NCBI RefSeq assembly: GCF_033110285.1
Contig: NZ_CP136995.1
Span: 1,116,001 to 1,180,000 of the forward strand
Reading direction: 5' to 3'
Length of the DNA: 64,000 nt
Source: Ottowia sp. SB7-C50
GTDB lineage: Bacteria; Pseudomonadota; Gammaproteobacteria; Burkholderiales; Burkholderiaceae_C
The first letter of the stretch is position 1; every line of letters starts with the position of its first letter. Under the pieces are notes generated by a model. That model searched no databases and was not told where the DNA came from. It was given only the letters and a program-made list of their open reading frames with translations. Below, piece by piece: positions 40,159 to 48,420 of the stretch. Both the position numbers and the translations under genes were made by a program.

Positions 40159-41670
40159 ATGGATCTGATCACCAACCTGACAATGGGGTTCGGCGTCGCC
40201 TTCACGATGCAGAACCTGCTCTACGCCTTCATCGGCTGCTTTCTGGGCACGCTGATTGGCGTGCTGCCGGGCGTCGGCCCGGTGGCCACCATCGCCATGC
40301 TGCTGCCCGCCACCTACGCGCTGCCCCCCGTGGCCGCGCTGATCATGCTGGCCGGTATCTACTACGGCGCGCAGTACGGCGGCTCCACCACGGCCATTCT
40401 GGTCAACCTGCCGGGCGAATCGTCGTCGGTGGTGACGGTGATCGACGGCTACCAGATGGCGCGCAAGGGCCGGGCGGGGCCGGCGCTGGCGGCGGCGGGC
40501 ATCGGCTCGTTCCTGGCAGGCTGCTTCGGCACGCTGGTTCTGGCGGCGTTCGCGGTGCCGCTGACCGAGGTGGCCTTCGCCTTCGGTCCGGCCGAATATT
40601 TCTCGCTGATGATCCTGGGCCTGATCGGCGCGGTGGTGCTGGCGTCGGGTTCGCTGGTCAAGGCCATCGGCATGATCGTGCTGGGCCTGCTGCTGGGCCT
40701 GGTGGGCACCGACGTCAACTCGGGCGTGGCGCGCTACAGCTTCGACGTTCCCGAACTGACCGACGGCATCGGCTTCATCGTCATCGCCATGGGCGTGTTC
40801 GGCTACGGCGAGATCATCGCCAACCTGTCGCATCCGCCCGAGCAGCGCGAAGTGTTCACCGGCAAGGTCGAGCACATCTACCCGACCAAGGAAGACTGGA
40901 AGCTGATGCTGCCGGCCATCCTGCGCGGCACCATGCTGGGTTCGGCGCTGGGCATCCTGCCGGGCGGTGGCGCCATGCTGTCGGCCTTCGCGGCCTACAC
41001 CATCGAGAAGAAGACCAAGCTGAAGCCGGGCGAAGTGCCCTTCGGCAAGGGCAACATCCGCGGCGTGGCATCGCCCGAATCGGCCAACAACGCCGGCTCG
41101 CAGACCTCGTTCATCCCGCTGCTGACGCTGGGCATTCCGCCCAACGCCGTGATGGCGCTGATGGTGGGTGCCATGACCATCCACAACATCCAGCCCGGCC
41201 CGCAGGTGATGACCAGCAACCCCGAGCTGTTCTGGGGCCTGATCGCCTCGATGTGGATTGGCAACCTGATGCTGATCATCCTGAACCTGCCGCTGATCGG
41301 CCTGTGGATCAAGCTGCTGACGGTGCCGTATCGCTGGCTGTTCCCGGCCATCGTGCTGTTCTGCGCCATCGGTGTGTACTCCACCAACAACAACACCTGG
41401 GACGTGTGGATGGTGGGCTGGTTCGGCATCATCGGCTACATCTTCATCAAGCTGGGCATGGAGCCGGCGCCGCTGTTGCTGGGCTTCATCCTGGGGCCGA
41501 TGATGGAGGAGAACCTGCGGCGCGCGCTGCTGCTGTCGCGCGGCGACTGGAGCGTGCTGGTCACGCGGCCGCTGTCGGCCACGCTGCTGGCCCTGGCGGC
41601 GGCGCTGCTGATCATCGTGCTGCTGCCCGCTGTCAAGAAGAGCCGCGAGGACGCCTTCGTCGAGGACTGA
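40159..41670 (+). CDS. tctA: tripartite tricarboxylate transporter, large membrane subunit TctA
   Basis: The 503-residue integral membrane protein has about 11-12 transmembrane segments. Family hallmarks are FIGCFLGTLIGVLPGVGPVATIAMLLPATYALPP, YGAQYGGSTTAILVNLPGESSSVVTVIDGYQMARKGRAGPAL, GIGSFLAGCFGT, EVPFGKGNIRGVASPESANNAG and SFIPLLTLGIPPNAVMALMVGAM. It is the sodium- or proton-coupled pore subunit. The ATG is preceded by a weak GAGG. A strong terminator follows. Confidence 0.95.
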   Translation: MDLITNLTMGFGVAFTMQNLLYAFIGCFLGTLIGVLPGVGPVATIAMLLPATYALPPVAALIMLAGIYYGAQYGGSTTAILVNLPGESSSVVTVIDGYQMARKGRAGPALAAAGIGSFLAGCFGTLVLAAFAVPLTEVAFAFGPAEYFSLMILGLIGAVVLASGSLVKAIGMIVLGLLLGLVGTDVNSGVARYSFDVPELTDGIGFIVIAMGVFGYGEIIANLSHPPEQREVFTGKVEHIYPTKEDWKLMLPAILRGTMLGSALGILPGGGAMLSAFAAYTIEKKTKLKPGEVPFGKGNIRGVASPESANNAGSQTSFIPLLTLGIPPNAVMALMVGAMTIHNIQPGPQVMTSNPELFWGLIASMWIGNLMLIILNLPLIGLWIKLLTVPYRWLFPAIVLFCAIGVYSTNNNTWDVWMVGWFGIIGYIFIKLGMEPAPLLLGFILGPMMEENLRRALLLSRGDWSVLVTRPLSATLLALAAALLIIVLLPAVKKSREDAFVED

Positions 41671-41690
41671 CGTCCGCGCGCGGTCTGTGG

Positions 41691-41718
41691 CAAAACGGCG
41701 CCCTCGGGCGCCGTTTTG
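41691..41718 (+). terminator. intrinsic terminator after tctA
   Basis: CAAAACGGCGCCC (41691-41703) pairs with GGGCGCCGTTTTG (41706-41718), 13 bp, with the U-run in the 3' arm. The symmetrical A/T ends would also stop transcription from the other strand. Confidence 0.85.
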
Positions 41719-41796
41719 CTTTCAAGCGCGCCGCCGCGCACGGGCTTTGGCCGTCGGCCACAATGCGCGCTTGCCCGCCATGCCACAACGTCCACC

Positions 41797-43107
41797 ATGC
41801 TGACCCCACTTCCTTCCCGCGCCGACCTGCACGGTGAAGTGCATGCGCGGCCGCCCGAGGCGCTACAGGCGCCGCTGGCCATCGTCCACTACGTGATGTG
41901 GGCCGACGGCGCGGCGCGCCAGGGCAGCCGCGTGCACCTGGGCGAGCTGCTGGCCAGCGCCGGCATCGAGCCGCCGTCCGACGACGTCAACTTCTTCCGC
42001 GCCCGGCTGCCGGGGTTCGACCTGCGGTGGGAACTGCACACCGAATTCGTGTCGTGGACCTTCCTGCGCGAGATGAGCGCCGACGAGATCCTGGCGCTCG
42101 GCCAGGGCGAGCCGCAGGCCGCTGACCTCACGGTGCCCCCAGCCTGGCGGCGCGCACTGCCGGGGCACGCGCTGACGCAGGTGGACGTGTGGGCGGTGCC
42201 GCGCCACGCCATCGACGGCGCCGCCGCCGTGGGCCGGCTGTTCGATGCGGGCAGCGTCACGGGGTCCACCGTCGTCAGCGGCAGCTCCGACCTGCACACC
42301 GACATGCGCCTGCAGGCCGACGGCAGCATCCGCGTGCTGGTGCTGGTGGGCGAGACGGCGCCGGGCAAGGTGTCGCCGCGCCGCCTGGGCCGGCTGGTGC
42401 AGCGCCTGCTCGACATCGAAACCTACCGCATGGCCGCACTGATGGGGCTGCCCGCTGCGCGCGAGACCGTGGCCTGGCTCGCCAGCGCCGAGTCGGACCT
42501 GGCCCAGCTGGCCGAGCAGGTGCGCGACGCCGCGGCGGCCGACGAGCCGCTGCTGCTCGACCGCCTGACGCGCCTGGCTGCGGGACTGGAAAGCCGCTAT
42601 GCCGCCACGCACACGCGTTTTTCGGCCAGCGCGGCGTATTTCAGCCTGGTCGAACAGCGGCTGGCCGACATCGCCGAGACGCGCATCGAAGGCATGCAGT
42701 CGCTGCACGACTTCATGCAGCGGCGGCTGCTGCCCGCCATGCACACCTGCGCATCGGCCGACCGGCGCCAGGCCGCGCTGTCGCAACGCATCGAACGGGT
42801 CAGCGGGCTGCTGCGCACGCGCGTCGAAGTCGGCCAGCAGCAAAGCAGCCGCGAACTGCTGGGCGCCATGAACCGCCGGCAGGGCCTGCAACTGCAGCTG
42901 CAGTCGACGGTGGAAGGCCTGTCGGTCGCGGCGATTACCTACTATGTGGTCGGCCTGATCGGCTACCTGGTCAAGGGCGCGCAGAAGCTCGGCTGGCCGC
43001 TGGGCACCGAAATCACCACCGCCATCTCGGTGCCCCTGGTGGCGCTGGGGGTCTGGTGGATGATCAAGAAAGTTCACCACCGCATCATTGGAGAGCACGA
43101 CACATGA
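41797..43107 (+). CDS. DUF3422 membrane-anchored protein
   Basis: The 436-residue protein starts MLTPLPSRADLHGEVHARPP, the typical DUF3422 opening. The large N-terminal part is soluble with a predicted helical bundle in the second half (RLTRLAAGLESRYAATHTRFSASAAYF...), and two hydrophobic segments near the C-terminus (AAITYYVVGLIGYLVKGA and TAISVPLVALGVWWMI) anchor it in the inner membrane. Function unknown. It overlaps the following tctC by four bases, so the two are probably made together. Confidence 0.88.
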   Translation: MLTPLPSRADLHGEVHARPPEALQAPLAIVHYVMWADGAARQGSRVHLGELLASAGIEPPSDDVNFFRARLPGFDLRWELHTEFVSWTFLREMSADEILALGQGEPQAADLTVPPAWRRALPGHALTQVDVWAVPRHAIDGAAAVGRLFDAGSVTGSTVVSGSSDLHTDMRLQADGSIRVLVLVGETAPGKVSPRRLGRLVQRLLDIETYRMAALMGLPAARETVAWLASAESDLAQLAEQVRDAAAADEPLLLDRLTRLAAGLESRYAATHTRFSASAAYFSLVEQRLADIAETRIEGMQSLHDFMQRRLLPAMHTCASADRRQAALSQRIERVSGLLRTRVEVGQQQSSRELLGAMNRRQGLQLQLQSTVEGLSVAAITYYVVGLIGYLVKGAQKLGWPLGTEITTAISVPLVALGVWWMIKKVHHRIIGEHDT

Positions 43108-44066
43108 AACGACGCACGCTGCTGTCACTGGCGCCGCTGGCATTCGGCTCGGCCGGCGCCTGGGCGCAGGCCTACCCTGCCAAGCCGATTCGCCTGCTGG
43201 TGCCGTTTCCGGCCGGCGGGGCGACCGACCTGTTCGCGCGGGCCGTGTCGCAGCGCCTGGGCGAAAAGCTGGGCCAGCCGCTGGTGGTCGAGAACCGCCC
43301 CGGCGCCGGCGGCGCGCTGGGCTCCGACCTGGCGGCCAAGGCCCCCGCCGACGGCTACACGCTGCTGCTGACCACGTCCAGCACGCATTCCATCGGCCCC
43401 AGCGTCAGCACGCGCCTGCCTTATGACCCGGTGCGCGACTTCACCCCCATCGTGCACCTGGGCGACGCGCCCAGCATCATGCTGGTGCCCAACAGTTCGC
43501 CCGCGCGCACGGTGGCCGAATGGATCGCGCTGGCCAAGGCCAAGCCGGGTCAGCTCAACTACGCGTCCAGCGGCATCGGCACCATCGTCCAGCTGACGGC
43601 CGAACTGTTCAAGTCGCAGGCGGGGGTGTTCGTGGTGCACATCCCGTACAAGGGCACGGCGCTGGCGATTCCCGACCTGGCCAGCGGCAAGCTGGACGTG
43701 CTGTTCGACTCGCTGCCCACCGGCCTGCCGCACGTGCGCGACGGGCGCCTGCGCGCGCTGGGCGTCACGTCGGCCAAGCGCACGCCGCTGGCGCCCGAGT
43801 TGCCCGCCATCGCCGAGGTGCTGCCCGGCTTCGAATCGAACACCTGGTTCGGCCTGTATGGCCCGCGGGGCCTGCCGCCCGACGTGGTGGCGCGCGTCAA
43901 CCAGGCCGCCAACGAAGTGCTGGCCGAGCCCGACCTGAAGGCGCGGCTGGCCAAGCTGGGCATCGACACTGCCGGCGGCACGCCCGCGCAGTTTGCGCGC
44001 ATGGTCGCGCAGGACGCTGCCAAGTGGAAGCGCATCGTGGTCGAACGCAAGATCACCACCGAATAA
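43104..44066 (+). CDS. Bug/TctC-family substrate-binding protein
   Basis: The 320-residue protein has a signal peptide (MKRRTLLSLAPLAFGSAGAWAQA) and then YPAKPIRLLVPFPAGGATDLFARAV with the Bug consensus, ENRPGAGGALGSDLAAKAPADGYTLLL, YDPVRDFTPIV and INYASSG-type LNYASSGIGTIVQLTAELF. It is probably the periplasmic receptor for the TctAB genes 1.4 kb upstream. ATG overlaps the DUF3422 stop (ATGA). Confidence 0.92.
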   Translation: MKRRTLLSLAPLAFGSAGAWAQAYPAKPIRLLVPFPAGGATDLFARAVSQRLGEKLGQPLVVENRPGAGGALGSDLAAKAPADGYTLLLTTSSTHSIGPSVSTRLPYDPVRDFTPIVHLGDAPSIMLVPNSSPARTVAEWIALAKAKPGQLNYASSGIGTIVQLTAELFKSQAGVFVVHIPYKGTALAIPDLASGKLDVLFDSLPTGLPHVRDGRLRALGVTSAKRTPLAPELPAIAEVLPGFESNTWFGLYGPRGLPPDVVARVNQAANEVLAEPDLKARLAKLGIDTAGGTPAQFARMVAQDAAKWKRIVVERKITTE

Positions 44067-44122
44067 GCCCACCGTTCATCGCGCGACGCCGCCCGGCCCG
44101 CGCACGCGCCGAAAGTAACGCC

Positions 44123-45736
44123 ATGTCCTTCAGCTACGCCAACCCCTACACCAGCACGCGCCTGCCGGTCTTCGCGCGCAACGTGGTCGCCACCTCGCAC
44201 CCGCTGGCCGCGCAGGCCGGCCTGCGCATGCTGCAGCAGGGTGGCAACGCGGTCGACGCCGCCGTGGCCACCGCCGCCGCCATGACCATCGTCGAGCCGG
44301 TCAGCAACGGCCTGGGCAGCGACGCCTTCTGCATCCTGTGGGACGGCCAGCAACTGCACGGCCTCAATGCCTCGGGCCGCGCGCCGCGCGCCTGGACGCT
44401 GGACTATCTGCGCGGCAAATTCGGCGCCGATGCCGTCCATTTCGCCAAACGCGGCTTCGACACCGTCACCGTGCCCGGCGCGGTGGCAGGCTGGGCGGCG
44501 ATGTCCAGGCGCTTCGGCAAGCTGCCCTTCGCCGATCTGATGCAGCCCGCCATCGAGATCGCCGAGCGTGGCTACCTGGTGCCAGTGGTGGTGCAGCAGA
44601 AGTGGGCCGCCGCCACGCCCGAGCTGCAGGGGCTGCCGGGCTTTGCCGACAACTTTCTGCCCTGGGGCCGCGCGCCCAAGGTGGGCGAGCTGTTCCAGTT
44701 CAAGGCCGCCGCGCGCGGCCTGCGCGCCATTGCCGACAGCGGGGGCGAAGCCTTTTACCGGGGCGAGATCGCCGCCGCACTGTGCGCCATGTCGCAGGCC
44801 CACGGCGGCGCGCACCAGCTGGCAGATTTCGCCGACTACCAGCCCGAATGGGTCACGCCCATCGGCCAGGACTACCGTGGCCACATGCTGCACGAGATCC
44901 CCCCCAACGGCCAGGGCATTGCGGCGCTGATCGCGCTGGGCATCCTGGAGCACTTCGACGTTGCCGGCCTGCCGGTGGACGGCGTCGATTCGCAGCACCT
45001 GCAGATCGAGGCCATGAAGCTGGCCTTTGCCGACGTCTACCGCTACGTGGCCGAGCCGTCGTCGATGGCGGTGACCCCCGCGCAAATGCTCGATGGCGCC
45101 TACCTCAAGCGCCGTGCCAGACTCATCGACATGCAGCGCGCGCAGGACTTCGGTGCCGGCAACCCGGCCAAGGGCGGCACCATCTACCTCACCACGGCCG
45201 ATGAAGACGGCATGATGGTCAGCTTCATCCAGAGCAACTACATGGGCTTTGGCTCAGGCTGCGTCGAGCCGACCTACGGCATCAGCCTGCAGAACCGGGG
45301 CTACGGCTTCAGCCTGGATACCGCCAGCCCCAACGTGGTGGCGCCCGGCAAGCGGCCGTTTCACACCATCATCCCCGCGTTTCTCACCAAAGGCGGCCAG
45401 CCGCAGATGAGCTATGGCGTGATGGGCGCCAACATGCAGCCGCAGGGCCACATGCAGACGCTGGTGCGCATGCTCGACTACCACCAGAACCCCCAGACCG
45501 CGTGCGACGCGCCGCGCTGGCGCTACAACCAGGGCCTGTCGATCAACGTCGAAGCCAGCCTGGACCCTGCCACCGTGCAAGGCCTGGTGGCACGCGGCCA
45601 CCAGATCGACGTCATCAACGACAGCTACCAGGACTTCGGCGCCGGCCAGTTCATCTGGCGCGCGGGCGACCCCAAGACCGAGGGCTACATCGCCGCCAGC
45701 GACGCGCGGCGCGACGGGCTGGTGGCGGGGTTCTGA
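44123..45736 (+). CDS. gamma-glutamyltransferase-family protein (cytoplasmic YwrD type)
   Basis: The 537-residue precursor has FARNVVATSHPLAAQAGLRMLQQGGNAVDAAVA and VSNGLGSDAFCILWDG near the start, NASGRAP, GFDTVTVPGAVAGWAAMSRRFGKL, and the autoprocessing site before Thr353 in KGGTIYLTTADEDGMMVSFIQSNYMGFGSG; the C-terminal part is MSYGVMGANMQPQGHMQTLVRMLDY. No signal peptide is present, so it is likely cytoplasmic and could hydrolyse gamma-glutamyl or related amide substrates. It lies 56 bases after tctC, which suggests that the transporter delivers its substrate. Confidence 0.88.
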   Translation: MSFSYANPYTSTRLPVFARNVVATSHPLAAQAGLRMLQQGGNAVDAAVATAAAMTIVEPVSNGLGSDAFCILWDGQQLHGLNASGRAPRAWTLDYLRGKFGADAVHFAKRGFDTVTVPGAVAGWAAMSRRFGKLPFADLMQPAIEIAERGYLVPVVVQQKWAAATPELQGLPGFADNFLPWGRAPKVGELFQFKAAARGLRAIADSGGEAFYRGEIAAALCAMSQAHGGAHQLADFADYQPEWVTPIGQDYRGHMLHEIPPNGQGIAALIALGILEHFDVAGLPVDGVDSQHLQIEAMKLAFADVYRYVAEPSSMAVTPAQMLDGAYLKRRARLIDMQRAQDFGAGNPAKGGTIYLTTADEDGMMVSFIQSNYMGFGSGCVEPTYGISLQNRGYGFSLDTASPNVVAPGKRPFHTIIPAFLTKGGQPQMSYGVMGANMQPQGHMQTLVRMLDYHQNPQTACDAPRWRYNQGLSINVEASLDPATVQGLVARGHQIDVINDSYQDFGAGQFIWRAGDPKTEGYIAASDARRDGLVAGF

Positions 45737-45745
45737 GGGCGGGCG

Positions 45746-46693
45746 GTGTGCGGGGGGGATTCAGGGTTGAAAGTGGCTCTAGCGCCCGCCGTCAAAGCGC
45801 CTGAAGCTATCAATAAAAGAGCAATCGGCCTGGTGCTGGCGGCCGCGGGCGCCATCTGCTTCAGCGGCAAGGCAATCATCGTCAAGCTGGCCTACCGCTA
45901 CGGCGTGGACGCGGTCACGCTCATCATGTACCGCATGCTGTTTGCGTTGCCGTTCTTCGTCGTCATGGCGTGGTGGGCCGGGCGCGGCAAGCCGCCGCTC
46001 AGCCGGCGCGACTGGGCCGGCGTGCTGGGCCTGGGCTTCATCGGCTACTACCTGTCCAGCATGCTCGACTTTGCGGGGCTGCAGTACATCACGGCCAGCC
46101 TGGAGCGGCTGATCCTCTACCTCGGCCCCACGCTGGTGCTGCTGCTCGGCTGGGCGCTGCGCGGCCGGCGCATCACGCGCGGGCACCTGCTGGCGACCGC
46201 GGTCAGCTACGCCGGCGCGCTGACGGTGTTTGGGCTGGAACTGCGCATCGCGCCCACCGGCGCCACGGCGTGGGGCGCGCTGCTGGTGTTCATCTCCACC
46301 TTCACCTACGCGCTTTATCTTTTTTATAGTGGCGAATTTGTGCAGCGCCTGGGCTCGCTGCGCCTGGTGGGCCTGGCGACGGCGGTCGCCTGCGTGTGCT
46401 GCATCGTGCAGTTTCTCCTCGTCAAGCCGATGGCCGCCGCGCAGGTGGCGCCCGAGGTGATCTGGCTGTCGGTGCTCAACGCCACGCTGTGCACCGCCGC
46501 GCCCGTGCTGATGGTGATGATGGCCGTCGAGCGCCTGGGCCCCAGCCTGGCGTCGCAGGTCGGCATGATCGGCCCGCTGTCGACCATCGCCATGGGCATC
46601 GTCATCCTGGGTGAGCCCTTCACGCCCTGGCTGGCGGCGGGCACGGCGCTGGTGGTGGCGGGTATCTTCATGTTCAGCCGGGCGGGGCGTTAG
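45746..46693 (+). CDS. EamA/DMT-superfamily permease
   Basis: The roughly 315-residue protein has ten hydrophobic segments in two EamA repeats (first KRAIGLVLAAAGAICFSGKAIIVKLAY, second ATAWGALLVFISTFTYALYLFYSG), and ends LAAGTALVVAGIFMFSRAGR. DMT permeases export or import metabolites such as amino acids; substrate unknown. The start is uncertain: GTG 45746 or TTG 45767, and part of this N-terminus (45776-45821) is a family B repeat, so a later GTG at 45773 is also possible. Confidence 0.82.
   Translation: MCGGDSGLKVALAPAVKAPEAINKRAIGLVLAAAGAICFSGKAIIVKLAYRYGVDAVTLIMYRMLFALPFFVVMAWWAGRGKPPLSRRDWAGVLGLGFIGYYLSSMLDFAGLQYITASLERLILYLGPTLVLLLGWALRGRRITRGHLLATAVSYAGALTVFGLELRIAPTGATAWGALLVFISTFTYALYLFYSGEFVQRLGSLRLVGLATAVACVCCIVQFLLVKPMAAAQVAPEVIWLSVLNATLCTAAPVLMVMMAVERLGPSLASQVGMIGPLSTIAMGIVILGEPFTPWLAAGTALVVAGIFMFSRAGR
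45776..45821 (-). repeat. family B short repeat at the 5' end of the EamA gene
   Basis: CTCTAGCGCCCGCCGTCAAA, GCGCCTGAAGCTATCAATAA, AAGAGC: reverse orientation with both halves. It is in frame and encodes the residues before the first transmembrane helix. Confidence 0.7.
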
Positions 46694-46746
46694 CCCGTTG
46701 CGGCTCGCCTGATTCGGCTGGTATTCCCGCATTGGTGATCAGGCCT

Positions 46747-46770
46747 GCCCGGTTGTCCGGGCTATTTTTA
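46747..46770 (+). terminator. intrinsic terminator after the EamA gene
   Basis: GCCCGG (46747-46752), TTGT, CCGGGC (46757-46762) then TATTTTTAG. The rest of the 330-bp gap to the first DUF1566 gene holds no recognisable gene; AAGGGAA precedes the next start. Confidence 0.75.
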
Positions 46771-47024
46771 GGGTCGTATCTGCAACTTTCGTTGCGGCCA
46801 ACCCAACGAATGGCGGATTGTCCGCCCGCCGCCCTCGCGCGAAGATGGGCCATCCCATCCCACCCCACGCCGTTCCGCTACCGCAAACCCGCTCAGCCGC
46901 ATCACATGAATATGGGAGGACAACAGCTGGCTTGGCAGGAACAATGAATGCAGGCGACTGGCGCCCGTAAAACACGATTCACGCGCGCACAAGCCAACAC
47001 CTTGAAGCTAAGGGAACCGACTGC

Positions 47025-47780
47025 ATGACCCACACCCCAACCCGTGTCCTGTGCGCCGCGTCCAGCATCCTCATGGCGCTGGCCGCCCTGTTCGTGCACA
47101 GCACGGCCTACCCTCAAACCGCGCCGCTCAACGACACCGGCCAGTCGCGGTGCTTTGACGGCACCAGTTTGGTCGCCTGCACCGCCACCAACACCGGCGA
47201 TACCGCGGCCTACCCCCGCCAGGACGGCCGCTTTGGCCGCGACGCACAGGCTACGTTCGGCGCGCTCAGCAAGGTGGGCGGCGGCGCGGCGGGATTTGAC
47301 TTCACCCGCATTTGCTGGAATGGCGCTGCCGAAGGCACGGCCGGCTGCACCGGCACCCTGGTGGCCAATGGTACCGGAACCGCCAGCGCCACCCCCACCA
47401 CCGACTGGGCCTGCACGCGCGACAACGTTACTGGCCTCGTCTGGTCGCTGCAAACTCAAACCGCCACTTGGACGGCTGCTGCCGCCGCCGCCTACCCGAA
47501 CGCCGGCCACAACAGCGCCACGCGATGCGGCTACAGCAGCGGCTGGCGCCTGCCCACGCGACGAGAACTGTTGTCCATCGTGAATTACGGCGTTTGGAAT
47601 CCTGCAATTGATAGTGATTATTTTCCTTTGACGAACAGCGCTTTTTATCTAACTGGGGATTTTTTCTTTCAACCTGAAACTGGAAGAGTTTGGGCTATGG
47701 ACTTCAAAGACGGGAGTGGGTTCATAACCAGCCTTGACTATAGCTCCAGTATTCGTCTTATCAGAGCTATCGGGAACTAA
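47025..47780 (+). CDS. DUF1566 (C-type-lectin-fold) secreted protein 1
   Basis: The 251-residue protein has a signal peptide (VLCAASSILMALAALFVHSTAYPQ), then RCFDGTSLVACTATNTGDTAAYPRQDGRFG and a DUF1566 domain (CTRDNVTGLVWSLQTQT..., WRLPTRRELLSIVNYG, ...SSIRLIRAIG). This fold is shared with sulfatase-modifying and diversity-generating variable proteins. Codons 1 to about 185 are GC-rich like the chromosome; from about 47,580 the DNA becomes AT-rich and stays so through the start of the next gene, so the last 65 residues may derive from elsewhere. Ligand unknown. Confidence 0.75.
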   Translation: MTHTPTRVLCAASSILMALAALFVHSTAYPQTAPLNDTGQSRCFDGTSLVACTATNTGDTAAYPRQDGRFGRDAQATFGALSKVGGGAAGFDFTRICWNGAAEGTAGCTGTLVANGTGTASATPTTDWACTRDNVTGLVWSLQTQTATWTAAAAAAYPNAGHNSATRCGYSSGWRLPTRRELLSIVNYGVWNPAIDSDYFPLTNSAFYLTGDFFFQPETGRVWAMDFKDGSGFITSLDYSSSIRLIRAIGN

Positions 47781-48420
47781 ATAAATATAATACACCCTAT
47801 TAAAAAAGACAATAAGACTATTAATATAAAACCGGCTGTTGATTTGATTATACCGATAGATCGCCCATGATGTTAAAGAAATCTATTCAAAATTACTTGA
47901 CAATAGTATTGGTTTGCCTGTCAGCGTTGTTTTTTACAACATCTGCGCAAGCAATTTTTATCAATAATGGCGATGGAACGGTCATTGATAGCGCTACTGG
48001 CTTAGTTTGGGATCGCTGCTCCTATGGCTTGAGTGGCCCCGATTGTCGCTCGGGGCGAGCTACTGGATATAGTTGGAAACAAGCGCTTACGGCTGCGGCG
48101 GCAGCAAACAATATGAATTATAAAGACTATAGTGATTGGCGGCTGCCAAATATTAAAGAGTTGGATAGTCTTTTTACTGAAATAAAATCTGGGGCTATTA
48201 TAAATGCAGAGGCTTTTCCAAATTACCTAGATTGGGAGTTTTGGTCTTCCACATTTTATAGCGAATATACGGCGGTTTGGGTGATGAGCTTCAACAGCGG
48301 ATTTATCAAGAAAGTTGGTTTGGGGGAGGGTGCTGGTCTATCTAGCGAGCCGATCACTATGCGGTTAGTGCGTGGTGGACATTCATTCGACGCCTTAATA
48401 ACTAAATTCCCTGTCATCGG
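47577..48420. other. AT-rich island spanning two DUF1566 genes
   Basis: From about 47,577 to 48,420 the sequence is clearly AT-rich, with third positions dominated by A and T, while both flanks are strongly GC-rich. It covers the 3' third of the first DUF1566 gene, the 86-bp gap (TAAATAAATATAATACACCC and similar) and the first 185 codons of the second. Both edges fall inside coding frames, which stay open. Confidence 0.85.
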
